From Nemertoderma westbladi (lineage: Eukaryota > Xenacoelomorpha > Nemertodermatida > Nemertodermatidae), in contig JAUCBJ010004560.1 of assembly GCA_032718475.1 (NCBI GenBank), positions 1 to 37,197 of the forward strand: a stretch of 37,197 nt of DNA, read 5' to 3'. Position numbers and translations under genes: made by a program. Shown piece by piece: positions 1-10,270 of this stretch. The notes under the pieces were generated by a model. That model ran no database searches, was not told where the DNA came from, and saw only the letters and a list, made by a program, of their open reading frames with translations. Every line of letters starts with the position of its first letter. Within the stretch, counting starts at the first letter, position 1.

Positions 1-390
1 TTCTCGACTATGCAGCATACTCGTCAATGCTGCATTTTCGACTATGTAGCATTCTCGACTATGTTACATACTCGACTATGCTACATTCTCGACTATGCAG
101 CATACTCGACTATGCTGCATTCTCGACTATGCAGCATACTCGACGATGCTGCATTCACGGCGATGCTGAATACTCGACTATGCTGCATTATCGATTATGC
201 TGCTTACTCGACTGTGCTGCATTCTCGACTATGCTACATACTCGACTATGCTGCATTCTCGACCATGCTGCATACTCGACTCTGCTGCATTCTCGAATAT
301 GCAGCATACTCGACTATGCTCCATTCTCGACTATGCTGCATTCTCGACTATGCAGCATACTCGACTATGCTGCATTCTTGACTTCCAGTA
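1..390. repeat. 17-bp minisatellite, continuing beyond the left edge
   Basis: Tandem array of a 17-bp unit, CTCGACTATGCTGCATT, alternating with the sister form CTCGACTATGCAGCATA. The two forms differ mainly in the core ATGCTGCAT versus ATGCAGCAT, which are reverse complements of each other. Units carry scattered substitutions but keep the 17-bp spacing, and the array ends at about 380-390. All three forward frames stay open because the unit has no stop codon in any frame and its length is not a multiple of three. I do not regard the resulting reading frames as genes. Confidence 0.95.
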
Positions 391-2460
391 AATAATAATT
401 GCGGAACCGTTTCACCCCATTCCTCGCTCATTTGTTGCTTCCTACAGTCCGGTTAATTTTAAGTTTCAATTACCAATACTCATGACTGACTGACTGACTG
501 ACAGTCATATTTAAATTAATTTACCGTTATTCATACAGTAATTATTATTATGTTTATTGTAATCTCAATTTCTGAAGGCGCATACCTACCTCCGTCCGCC
601 AGTCCCAACGTACGTTGGAACTTCGCCCACACGAAGTCTAGATGCAGCCTTCTTTGCGCATCAGTACAATTAGTGAACCTGGTTATTCGCCCCCGAGCGG
701 CCGATAAAGGGACTATAGAAGTCTGTCTGTGTGTAGAATTTCTAAACTTTTTATTGAATACATGTGTACCAAGATTGACCTACTTTTAGCGTTCACATTT
801 TTCCAACGACGACAGCATATCAAGCAAGTTCACTAATCAACTAATTATATCGGCTGCGCAAAGGCTCACCTACACTTCGTGGCTCGCCCCACATTAATGG
901 TACTATAATATTCGGAATTTTATTTGTGAATTTTATTGGTTGAAGTTTTAATTATTATTATTTGATTTTTGTATATAATTACGTCTATCTCTCTATGTAT
1001 GGTTTGTTATTTTATATTTATGTATTAAAAAAACATACCGTGCTTACCTTAAAAGAAATTGAACAACATTGGGTTGTTATTATATACTTCGTATTATATT
1101 TGGAATCTTAAACTTATTATGTTTATATTTAATTATTAATTGGTGCTTATTAATATTTTCCAGTTGATATTCGAATGTCTTATTGCTATTTCAATGCTGT
1201 AAAATTATATCACCCAGATTTCTGATACATTTTTAGATTCTTTATTAATAGCACCCATCTGATGTGGTGCCGGTTTATGGCGTAAGAAATAATTATTCTT
1301 TCTTAGGATTCCGCAGACTGAAGCTATAATTACAGGAAACTCGCGGCAACCAAAATGAGAAAATATTGTAATAAAAACTAGGTTGTAATGGAATACGTAC
1401 TACGTACCACTTCAATCAATAGGTAGCTTTCTAGACGACAGAACACATATAGTATACATTGACGGACTTACCAAACTGTACAAAACTACTGAAATAACAC
1501 TACTTTAGTGCAATAAAATATTAACACTAATTTACTAACTCATTAAAACTGAATACGTGAAACTGCAAGACTGGATCATTGTCAACAAACTTTCAATAAA
1601 TTGAAAGATAACGAGTATTTGCTGTTCCAATGCCCGGCAAACTGTTACAATAATGTCCAATGTCCATCCCTTGGCACAAATAAACGCCCGAAAATGTCAA
1701 GCAAATTTTATAGATAACAAAATTTAATAAAAAATCTATTGCGAACCTTATCAAAATCTAAACACTTCAGGAATCTTTTTCAAATTACAGCAATGAGAAA
1801 CGGGACAATAGGATGGTTAAAATTATAAAAATAGATTTTTGGAATATTTATCATCCCGTACGGAATCCTTATTCAGGCAAAGACAACTTTAAACTGCAGT
1901 AAGTTAGACCGGTAATGAGAATGTGATCCCATGGCCTTTTTCAAATGAAGGCAAATTCTGCCAATTTACACACTAAGAACATAGTTACAACTCACATACT
2001 GGTACAATTAAAACAAAAGCAAACAAAATAATTAGACCAATATCTTCCAAGAACATGCGGCTCCAATATATAAATTATTTTATATTTGACCATTTTACAA
2101 ACTTTTTCGTTTCATTTAGCATTATTTTATTCAATACAAAAGCAATTGATTGGACAACAAGCCAATATAGTGGCTTTTATGAGCGCCCGTTTGCCATATT
2201 TTTATATATACAAGCAATAACACCGGTACACAATTAATATATGATATGTAAACGCTCGACAGAATATATTGCGAGTAATATAAATGTAAATAAAGTCTCA
2301 AGCAGACGTACACACATGCACCCCAATAACCCACACACACACATGCAACGCCCGAGCAGCCCCGATACGCAGCACCGAAGGCGCCAAAAACAGCGTGCAG
2401 AACGAGCCGTAATGGTCATTTGAATAGGTAACATATTTTTTAAGTAAGATTGCGTGTTAG
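391..2460. other. intergenic, no gene seen
   Basis: AT-rich DNA without a credible coding region. It contains a short (TGAC)n run at 484-506 and a CA-rich microsatellite at about 2308-2345. At 590-900 there is a fragment of an interspersed repeat that shares short exact words with 30.66 kb and 31.77-32.09 kb. Confidence 0.6.
760..892. repeat. fragment of an interspersed repeat family (TTCGTGGCTCGCCCCAC family)
   Basis: The word ACTTCGTGGCTCGCCCCAC at 874-892 is identical at 30663-30681, and its last 17 bases recur at 32074-32090. About 110 bases before it, ACATGTGTACCAAG at 760-773 recurs at 31770-31783. The same two words in the same order with different spacing suggest decayed copies of one dispersed repeat. 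The family is not recognised. Confidence 0.55.
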
Positions 2461-2556
2461 CACATTATCTGGTGCCAGAAGCAGGCCTTTCAAGGGGTGC
2501 AGTAGTTAGACCTAACATCATGGTATTATTCACAGATATGTTGCCCTGAAAGAAAA

Positions 2557-2700
2557 GTGGCCCACACCCGGTTGAGTAAGGGCTACCTCTGCGGGTGTAA
2601 GATTAATCCCACGCCCGGGGTGAAAGCGTGGACTAGAGCCCGGGAGGAGGTGGCCCACACCCGGGCGGGTAAAGGCGGCCAAGAACAGTATGATTGAGCA
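2557..2700. repeat. GC-rich repeat with duplicated 15-mer
   Basis: GTGGCCCACACCCGG occurs at 2557-2571 and again at 2650-2664, each followed by a similar G-rich stretch ending in GGGTAA or GAGTAA. The spacing is 93 bp. This GC-rich island lies in AT-rich DNA and looks like a degenerate transposon or SINE body, but its family is not recognised. Confidence 0.45.
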
Positions 2701-2799
2701 CAGTGACAGTAGGTGGTCGTATTGACAGCTGGGAGGACATGAGGAGGTAAATTGCGGACAAACAAGGTATCAGGTAGTATTTCCAGGTCTATCTTTTAC

Positions 2800-2885
2800 C
2801 TGAGCCGCTAGCTGAATGGTTAGAACGTCAGACTTCCAACCCGGAGGTCACCAGTTCGATCACACCTGTATGTCATTGCGACTTT
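2800..2885 (+). mobile_element. tRNA-derived SINE head (Gly-TCC-like)
   Basis: A tRNA-like 5' region with a pol III A box (TAGCTGAATGGTTAGAAC, about 2809-2826) and a B box (AGTTCGATCAC, about 2862-2872). They flank an anticodon-loop-like CTTCCAA, which would read glycine (TCC). The acceptor stem does not pair well and non-tRNA sequence follows, so this is a SINE or tRNA pseudogene and not a working tRNA gene. The 3' body and tail could not be delimited. Confidence 0.6.
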
Positions 2886-3370
2886 CCAAAGTTGTTCCCA
2901 ACAAAAGTTATATTAAAAAAGGTAGCAAAGCGGTTTAATAATTTAATTAAATAATATAAGTTAATTAATATTTCAACCCACAACCTCAATACATTATTAT
3001 AATTCCCGTCTGTGACATGACAAAGTTAAAATACTTAGTCTTGACTCACTTTCATAAGAACCTCATATCTGCCACCCGTTATTGTTTACTCAATAAATAT
3101 TACTGTACAGTATTGGGGTCTCACTACTCCATTCCCAATTTAGGAATACTCCTACACAAACGAACACCCGACTCTACAGCTCTATCATTAGGTGATTAGG
3201 ATACTTCTCCTCAATAAAGTTGAATTAAATTAGTTAATGTATAATTACCAAAGCAATAACAATAAATGAATTGTTGTGGGGTGGAGTGACAGGGGTGTGA
3301 CAATGAATAAAAAATATATATAGGGCCTAATGTAATAGAATAGTATGGTAACATAGTACAGCAACATGGT
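2886..3370. other. intergenic, nothing recognised
   Basis: AT-rich DNA, probably including the tail of the preceding SINE. No gene or clear repeat is seen. Confidence 0.5.
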
Positions 3371-3389
3371 AGCATAGCGTAAAATATCA

Positions 3390-3465
3390 ACGGACCCTAT
3401 TGTGACTCGAACCCGGTACCTAGGTTTCAAACTTCAGGTTACATACAACACGGCTCCAAAATATC
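3390..3465 (-). mobile_element. possible tRNA-derived SINE head
   Basis: On the minus strand a good B box (GGGTTCGAGTCAC, plus-strand 3402-3414) lies downstream of a loop-like TTTGAAA and a weak A-box-like GAGCCGTGTTGTATGTAACC. The order and spacing resemble a tRNA, but stem pairing is poor. It could be a decayed SINE or chance. Confidence 0.35.
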
Positions 3466-3479
3466 CATATACAGTAAAA

Positions 3480-3995
3480 CTAGTATATAGTTGTATATCC
3501 TGTTCTCGCGGATTTACCACGCGGACTAAACTACGGATCCCTAATCAGCTAATGGGACATTAAAAAAAATAATTGTTGCTAACTCGTGCGAACGTGCAAA
3601 CATAATTAATTTGTAATGTCATTTCCGCGGGAAATTTAAATACGTTTCCAAGATATCCTTGTCAGCTTGTATCAAAATCAAGGTTGATCAAAATCAAGCA
3701 GTCAAGTTCGCCGCTAGGCCATACTGCCATCGTTGCCATGCATAGACCAAACCGGACAAATTTAACACAAACGGGACGGGGCTATCTTACTGCAGTAACG
3801 GTACTGTCTTACAAAGTACTGAAGTACGAATTAAATATGGCCTGACCTAGCGGCAGAGCGGTGTACATTATTAGACCTACAATATCTACCGGTATTCACT
3901 ATTCAGCTATTACCGTATTATACAGTTGTATCATATTTGGTTGTTAGGTTAAGGTACCAGTAGCAACGACCTGACGACAAAACTTGTTATGAACT
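3480..3995. other. upstream region of the lipid phosphatase gene
   Basis: No coding sequence. It holds a short direct repeat ATCAAAATCAAG (about 3674-3700) and several palindromic words (CTGCAGTA, GTACT, ACCGGT) at 3790-3900. No convincing TATA box or initiator can be assigned. Confidence 0.4.
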
Positions 3996-4892
3996 ATGAA
4001 ATTCTGGCAAAGAATAAAAAGACAGCGATGGGTCTGTCTTTATTCCAATAAAGTTCCACGGAAACATCCGTTATCAGAGATTTACGGTCTAGAATTAGCT
4101 GGCGATGTATTTGTTCGGGTGGTCCTGATAGTATTGTTTCTGATTCTGGAGGAGATGGAGCCATTCCATCGAGTAATCCAGCCCGAGGAGTGGTGGTTAT
4201 ACCGCAACCCTAGAAGTAATTCATACGTAACGACCCCCATCTTATTCGCCATTTCCTTAACGCTGCCTCTTCTAGTGGTCGCTGTGGCTAGTTTCTGCAG
4301 GAAATGTCGGCAGGAGCTGAAACAAGGTCTACTGTCGTCCACCATGGCCATACTACTCAACGTCTTCCTCACGGACTGCGTGAAACTGATCGTGGGACGC
4401 CCGCGACCGGACTACTACTGGCGGTGCTATCCCAACGGCACTGCGTCCCCTGGGAGTCCTTGTTCCGGGGACCCGGACTCTATCCGAGAAGGTCGCAAGA
4501 GTTTCCCCAGCGGGCACTCCAGTCTAGCGTTCGCGAGTCTGGGTTTCTGTTCCTTGTACCTTTGCGGTAAACTCGAGGTGTTTTCTATCGGCCGAGGACG
4601 TATTTGGCGTGTCTTATTGGCCGGATCTCCCATCGCTTTTGCCTCTATGACGGCCTTATCCCGCACTGCGGATTATCACCACCATTGGCAGGACGTGTCC
4701 GTTGGTTCGCTTTTAGGATTTATCGTCGCGCTGTTGGCTTACCGACAATTCTACCCACCCTTGACCCACAATTTCTGCGGGTTGCCTTACGTTGTGCTAC
4801 ACTCTTACGAGATGGAATTAACGAATTCTAATAAACCAATTTCTAGCGATTATTCCCAAGACTACGCCATTCCTTCCATTAAGATCATTTAG
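3996..4892 (+). CDS. PLPP4/5-like: phospholipid phosphatase 4/5-like (PAP2 family), single exon
   Basis: 298-residue integral membrane lipid phosphatase of the PAP2/LPP superfamily. Relatives dephosphorylate phosphatidate or diacylglycerol pyrophosphate at ER or plasma membranes. All three signature motifs are present: C1 K130-LIVGRPRP, C2 PSGH at 171-174, and C3 beginning S222-R223 with H229 and D233 inside SRTADYHHHWQDV. H174 and H229 are the expected catalytic histidines. Hydrophobic stretches near residues 37-52, 80-98, 113-129, 176-190, 205-220 and 234-248 fit six membrane spans. The length matches PLPP4/PLPP5. The ATG is chosen because an in-frame TGA (3990-3992) lies two codons upstream. 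The coding region is uninterrupted, whereas vertebrate relatives are multi-exon. A poly(A) signal follows at 5055. Family assignment is strong; PLPP4 versus PLPP5 cannot be decided. Confidence 0.93.
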   Translation: MKFWQRIKRQRWVCLYSNKVPRKHPLSEIYGLELAGDVFVRVVLIVLFLILEEMEPFHRVIQPEEWWLYRNPRSNSYVTTPILFAISLTLPLLVVAVASFCRKCRQELKQGLLSSTMAILLNVFLTDCVKLIVGRPRPDYYWRCYPNGTASPGSPCSGDPDSIREGRKSFPSGHSSLAFASLGFCSLYLCGKLEVFSIGRGRIWRVLLAGSPIAFASMTALSRTADYHHHWQDVSVGSLLGFIVALLAYRQFYPPLTHNFCGLPYVVLHSYEMELTNSNKPISSDYSQDYAIPSIKII

Positions 4893-5054
4893 ATAACATT
4901 CTAAATGAACTCCTCTCAAGTTTATGACGATATTTTTTATCTGTATTTTTGTCAATATTTAATTCTGTGGCAGTTGGAGTTTTATGTTTATTATTATTAT
5001 TTTAAATATTATACTTGGGTTTAGTGCAACTGGAGTGGTTGGGTCGCCGCTCCT

Positions 5055-5060
5055 AATAAA
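5055..5060 (+). promoter_or_regulatory. candidate poly(A) signal AATAAA for the lipid phosphatase gene
   Basis: AATAAA lies about 160 nt after the stop codon and would give a compact 3' UTR. Cleavage is unverified. Confidence 0.5.
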
Positions 5061-6023
5061 ATATTATACAATTTTCAGGCGTTTTTTGTTCTGTGGCAGG
5101 ACTGGTGTTCTGTGTGTGTTCTGGACCGGGACGGTAATGGTTGTCTGAAGCGCCGGTAGAAACAGAGAGTTTCTCGTCAACAAGTTAACCACACCGACTA
5201 GCGGAGGGACATTATTATTATTGCCGCGGCACTGCTACAACACCCACCACAATTCACCCCCCCCCCCCCCCCCCCCCCCCCCCAATTCCAATTAAATAAA
5301 TATAAATGACAAGTTAACTTTTATTTTCAACTAATTTTGACTTGTTTATTTTAATTAAACAATGTAATAGTTGAAAATTAAACTAAAACTTAACTAAATA
5401 CAAAATTTTGAATAATTCATATAACCATAGCAACGGTTGTTATAGCCGTTTTAAAAAGGGCCAAAACCTTCCAAACCATATTGAGTACGGCCTTTCATAT
5501 GGTTAGCACCACTATAGCACACCACCACATTCCCCTGGGCCTGGATCCATATTGATCAACTTTGATCCATGTCTTCCCCCATTACACAAAATGTAGACCT
5601 GGACACATTTGGAAAACCAAACCCACCCTTGAATACAGACATTCAGGCACTTGGATTAACGTTTTCATGCAACTCACAGGTTGAATTGACTTTGAATCTA
5701 CCGCGATTAAGGCCCCCTGTGGGTTGATTTACAGTAGTACAACAGCTGTGGTTGGCGGAGCCGTTATTTACATTCACGACATTCTACAGCTGCTGCAGTC
5801 AAACTCTCTTCTATGGCGCCGAAATGCACAATAGCTTACTACGGGGGTTGTACACAGTCAATAGCAAACCCTTCCCCATAGGCCTTTCAAGGCATTTTAA
5901 TGTAAATTATAACAAGAGGCCCGTAATGGAAAGTAAGGGCTTAACCAGCTTCTCCATGCTACGCTAAACGTGATAAAGTTTTATTTATGTGGGGATGCAA
6001 TATAACTTTAAAAAATATAATAA
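5061..6023. other. intergenic with 27-base poly-C run
   Basis: An uninterrupted C run fills 5257-5283. The rest is AT-rich and no gene is recognised. An open frame at 5752-5967 has no recognisable domain and lies next to the LTR element. Confidence 0.5.
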
Positions 6024-6262
6024 TGTAGTGAGCGCGATTCTCGCATTAGCGCGACTCACATCATTTCAACGTAATATATTCAGATATTACAGTCAGGAAC
6101 ATGTACTATGTTGACACCAGGACAGCTGGTGTGGCACCGGTAGGTACATATATAAAACCAGTAAACGGTAGTATGAGTGTAATATGAAGACTGACACGGA
6201 CAGCAGTATGTTGTCCGTCGAAAGTGAAAGTATCTCACGGTTCGATATCTGTTACCGCTACA
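6024..6262 (-). mobile_element. LTR (3' LTR) of Ty3/gypsy element
   Basis: A 239-bp segment bounded by TGTAG and CTACA, the 5-bp inverted ends typical of retroviral-type LTRs. It lies immediately downstream of the pol reading frame on the minus strand. A purine-rich tract (GGGGGGAGTAG on the minus strand, about 6263-6273) directly precedes it and fits the polypurine tract that primes plus-strand synthesis. No second LTR is present in the window, so identity between LTRs cannot be checked. Confidence 0.75.
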
Positions 6263-6283
6263 CTACTCCCCCCAGAACCGTGA

Positions 6284-7589
6284 TTAAAAAAAATACTTCG
6301 GCTGTCGGATTTCCCGCCCACTTCGAGTAGTTACGGGAAGTTCGGACGGAGTTTCCGCTAGGTGGGGTGAGGGAGTAGGAGGTTCAGCCGGGGTGGTACT
6401 GGCAGTGGGTGGTCGACCACGGCGTGGCGGGACGGCCACTGCAACGGGCTGGTCGATCGCGAGGTGGGCCGGTTTTAGTCTGTCGACGGATATAGTTTCG
6501 CGCCGACCACCCACCTCGACGATGAATGTTTTGGGCCCCCGTTCCGCTACTTTATACGGCCCAGTGTAGGGCCGCTGTAAGGGGCCGCGGTGTGCGTCAG
6601 TACGCACAAAGACGTACTCGCTTGTACTGAGCTGAGGAGGCACAGATGAGCCGGGTTTCCCGTGTCGCGAAGTTGGTGTCGGCACGAACTGCCTCGCGTG
6701 TTTGTGGAGGTCCTGAAGGAAGGCTGTGGATTCCGGTGGGTTGGTTGGCGAGGCGACGAAGTCACCGGGCACCGTTAGTGGTGAGCCGTACACCAACTCA
6801 GCCGAGGAGCAGTTCAGGTCTTCCTTTGGGGCGGTCCGGTTGCCGAGAAGGGCCCAGGGCAGTTCATCCACCCAGTTGGGGCCGGTTAGTCGGGCCCTCA
6901 GGGACGCCTTGAGGGAGCGGTGGAACCGTTCCACCAGACCGTTTGCCTGCGGGTGGTACGACGTGGTCCGGTGGAGTTTCGTCCCGAGGAGGCGGTTGAC
7001 TTCGGACCACAACTCCGAGGTGAACTGGGCGCCACGGTCGGAGGAGAGTTCGGCCGGGACGCCGAACCGGGCGATCCAGTGGGCGACGAGAGCGCGGGCG
7101 CAGGTCTCGGTTGTTGAGTCGGCGAGCGGAATGGCCTCGGGCCAACGCGTCGTCCGGTCGACGATGGTGAAGAGGTAGGTGAACCCTTGGGATGGAGGGA
7201 GGGGACCTACCAGGTCGACGTTAACGTGATCGAAGCGACGACGTGGGACAGTGAAGGTCTCCAGTGGAGCCTTCGTATGGCGCTGAACCTTGGAGGTCTG
7301 GCAGGCGACGCAGGCCTTGGCCCAGGCGGTTACCTGTTTGGCGAGGCCGTGCCAGACAAAGCGCTCCGAGATGAGCTTCCGAGTTGAGCGGATGGACGGA
7401 TGGGACAGGGAGTGGACTACGTCGAACACGCGACGGCGCCACGAACTCGGGACGAGCGGCCGGGGTTGGCCAGTCGAGACGTCGCAGAGAAGCGTGACGT
7501 CCTTCTCCATGAACGTGACGTCACGCAGGTCAAGGCTACCTGGGTTCCTCCGGAGGGTCTGGAGTTCGTTGTCCTCCCGCTGGGCGGCT
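6284..7589 (-). mobile_element. Ty3/gypsy retrotransposon, pol 3' fragment (integrase)
   Basis: The open frame runs from about 7579 to 6284; its first Met is at 7510 (408 residues). It encodes the end of pol. A zinc-binding H-x3-H (H33, H37) is followed by C-x2-C (C67, C70), then the integrase core with D99 (NVDLVGPLP), D158 (SSDRGAQF) and E194 (GLVERFHRS). A GPY/F-type module follows (YTGPYKV, 315-321), then a proline-rich tail. All catalytic residues are intact. Upstream of about 7590 the sequence ends abruptly; protease, RT and RNase H are missing, so the copy is 5'-truncated. It is markedly GC-rich against its AT-rich surroundings, as expected for a recent insertion. Integrase identity is very secure. 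Confidence 0.93.
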
Positions 7590-7635
7590 TACCGCTTACC
7601 GGTATTTCTATAATACTGTAATTATAGGAATCGTA

Positions 7636-7818
7636 CGGTGGCTGATCTTTCCCAATTAAAATATCTTTTTTTTACATTTTTTTCAGAAGTCATAACGTTT
7701 CAAAATCCATGACGTCATAATTTTTGGTCGACCATAAATTAATTTTTGGTCGACCATAATTTATGACGTCATGGAGAACTTCTGAAAAAAAAAATTAATT
7801 GGCAAAGATCAGCCATCG
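7636..7818. mobile_element. hairpin MITE with TA target duplication
   Basis: 183-bp inverted-repeat element. The left end CGGTGGCTGATCTTTCCC and the complement of the right end CGATGGCTGATCTTTGCC match at 16 of 18 positions, and pairing continues through AATTAA. A TA dinucleotide flanks each side (7634-7635 and 7819-7820), the target duplication typical of Tc1/mariner-type elements. The interior pairs further through CAGAAGT/ACTTCTG and CCATGACGTCATAA, and holds two copies of TTTTTGGTCGACCATAA. It has no coding capacity, so it would depend on a transposase supplied elsewhere. Confidence 0.85.
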
Positions 7819-7998
7819 TAAAATCGTGTAATGTTAAATAAACTAATTTAATACCACCACAATATGTACAGTAGGCCTATGGTTAAATATGGTGGAAAGT
7901 TGCCATAGCAAAGCAACAGACAAACTACGGAATTATTTGAGATGTTTGAAGGGATGTTTGAACATATGTACTGTAGAGTATATTGGGATACCACAGTT

Positions 7999-8056
7999 GT
8001 AAATACAGTAGTAGGGGGCCTACTGTGGAAGTAAATACAGTAGTAGGGGGCCTACT
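7999..8056. repeat. 26-nt direct repeat, period 32
   Basis: Two identical copies of a 26-nt segment that begins GTAAATACAGTAGTAGGG and contains the palindromic GGCCT core, at 7999-8024 and 8031-8056. Confidence 0.9.
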
Positions 8057-8404
8057 AACTGTGAAAGTAAATAATCTATGCAACAATCAAAATAACGTGA
8101 TAAGAAAACAATAACAACTTATACAGTATTTTGTAGACCTAATAATATCTATTAATATACTCATTATACTGTATTATGTCCATCAATGACAGCCTACTGC
8201 TGTACTGGAATAACCACTATGCCCAAATAATTTTGTATCCATCAATAAATAATTGCTGATCTATAATTAGAGTGTAAAATCTCGAGTACTGGAACGGGAT
8301 TTTTAAAAATATTCAACTAGGTTTAAAAAGGTTCAACTAAGGTTGGCCTGCGGAGATGGTAAGGTCGATGTACTGTAGTATATGGACTTATTCGAATGTT
8401 TGAC

Positions 8405-8575
8405 AGTAATTTTTTAAATTTATCCTTATTAAGTATTTTATAGCGCTTATTTCTATCTTATAGCCTGTCCAGATACTAATTCGTTTATTGTTTTGGTTAG
8501 ATTTAGATTCAATCCTTCTGTAACTGGGTTTTAGTGAAAACCTATGGCCTGGTATACTTCACATGGGCGACCAAC
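8405..8575. repeat. diverged interspersed repeat, copy A
   Basis: Shares blocks in the same order with 33220-33370: TTTTTTAAATTT(A/C)TCCTTATTA, then ACTGGG with TTTTAGTGAAAACCT, then TACTTCACATGGGC. The spacing between blocks differs, as expected for old copies. The family is unknown and no coding remains. Confidence 0.55.
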
Positions 8576-10270
8576 ACACCATACCAAGCCCAATCCGTCA
8601 TTTAATTATTATTCCCGATTGTGGTCATTATAAAATGGAACCAGCACTGGTAACTGAAAGTATTGATTGTTCTTCCCCGCTCGTTAACGAATAATCTTCC
8701 CCTAGCTAGCTAACATGGGCTGGGCTGGAACGCACATACATGTTTGACGACCAATGAATTACTCTGTTATTTATTTAGACGGTTTAATCTGTAGGCACCA
8801 GCTGCCTTCTCTCCCATCATCGTAAAGCCGTGAGAACTCCTGTAAATCTCCATTGAACGAGGAACTCATATCGTTTTCGCTTTATTGGTTTGACGCTGTT
8901 TCCTGTTTGCGTTTGGAATATTCCATCAGGGAGCCTGACAATGTATGTGTATGCTTCTGCTTCTGCTTCACAGTGAATGTTTTTATCGTCAATTATATTA
9001 TTTATTAGGTTTTTAGAGTTTTTTTACGTTCATTAAATGACTGCAGTAAACTTTCCATTATTAACAATGTTAATTATGTAATTTAGGCCTGCAGTAATAT
9101 TACTAACGTAAAGTGTTCCGGATGTGTGCTTTGGTGTTATTTTATGTAGCGTGTAACAGTGTGAGTTGTGTTAATAAGTTTGTTGATAAGTGCTTTTTTA
9201 TGTAAGTTATCGAGTACCTGTATTAAATACAGTATATAAATAAACGTACGGTATGGTGCCTCATTTGTTAGATTAGCATTGTACAGTAGGCCTATCCAAT
9301 ACACACCATGCACTGGACCACTGGACGTATGATTTTGATTTATGTGTTGTGTGTAGTCCTCAAGAAGACTGCGTACGGGTACGCGGTAATACATTAAAAA
9401 TATACAAGGATAACAAGAGTTTTTTTACATGCTGCTCGAAGGGAAAATCGACCTCTCATGACAAAATTTTTTAACAACATTAAATACCTGCACTGAACTG
9501 CCTGTATATCGAATTTCAGATAAATTTAATGAAAATCGAGGAAATGACGCACATTTTAAATTACAATTTTTGCAAAAATTATAAAAACTCTCAACCTTGA
9601 GTTTGTGACGTGCTACTCGAAACGGAAATAGCAATATATAGAAAATATTTTTTTCGCAGTTGGTCACTATAGTATATAGATTAAGGCATAAGGCGAGCAC
9701 AGCGTTACTGACAGGACAGGAAGTCCGGAAGAAGGTTATGGCCATGGCCCGCGTTGCGCATTTGCGTATTGCATGTCAATTCCATTGCACATTAGCATTC
9801 CATTACGGACGGTAAAGGCCAATAGTCAGGCTTAGGCACGCTGATTGTTCAATTAATTTTGCACAAAGCTGCAAAGCTATATTTTTCTCCAATAAAGTTT
9901 TTAAACTTTCTTCTTTGCTAATTAGGAATGCAGGGGAGCGGATATGGTATGGCACTGGTAGTTTGAATATAAGGAAGCCAACCAGGCACCAGGCAACCAA
10001 TAAAATAGCATGTAACGTTACGGGTTAAGGAGGAAAGATAGCCAGAGAGCAGTGTAGGTTAATATCTAAACTTTAGTGTTTTGTAGGATATACTGATATA
10101 GTATAGGGCCTAGTGGGATGTACTGATATACTGATATAGGAGGCACAAACTTGTGTTAGATGTAATTAGTTTTATTTATTTATTATTTAAATGTTGCTCT
10201 ATGATTGATTATTAAACCTATTTTATGTTACCGGTAAATGTTTTTGTAGGCCTATATTATTTAATGGCAA

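Larger units (their letters stand above)
7821..10270. other. intergenic, no gene seen
   Basis: AT-rich DNA. It holds a 26-nt perfect direct repeat at 7999-8024 and 8031-8056 (period 32) and a diverged copy of an interspersed repeat at 8405-8575. An open frame of 106 codons at 9425-9745 (-) has no recognisable domain and ordinary AT-rich composition. The last 300 bases before 10271 are presumably the 5' region of the ANKLE2-like gene and contain a duplicated word, GTACTGATATACTGATATAGG-like, at 10085-10140. Confidence 0.5.

Noticed and set aside
10-395. Overlapping open frames in all three forward frames
   Set aside because: They are produced by the 17-bp minisatellite, which lacks stops in any frame; the proteins are pure repeats.
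550-789. 79-codon ORF
   Set aside because: No recognisable domain; overlaps a decayed dispersed repeat.
3996-4892. Overlapping ORFs on both strands within the phosphatase, Orai, ANKLE2, DNAJ and integrase genes
   Set aside because: Shadows of the real genes; none shows domain similarity.
6646-7621. Plus-strand ORFs opposite the Ty3/gypsy integrase
   Set aside because: GC-rich antisense shadows of an unmistakable integrase.
9425-9745. 106-codon ORF on the minus strand
   Set aside because: AT-rich composition, F/N/C/S-rich, no domain, no supporting context.
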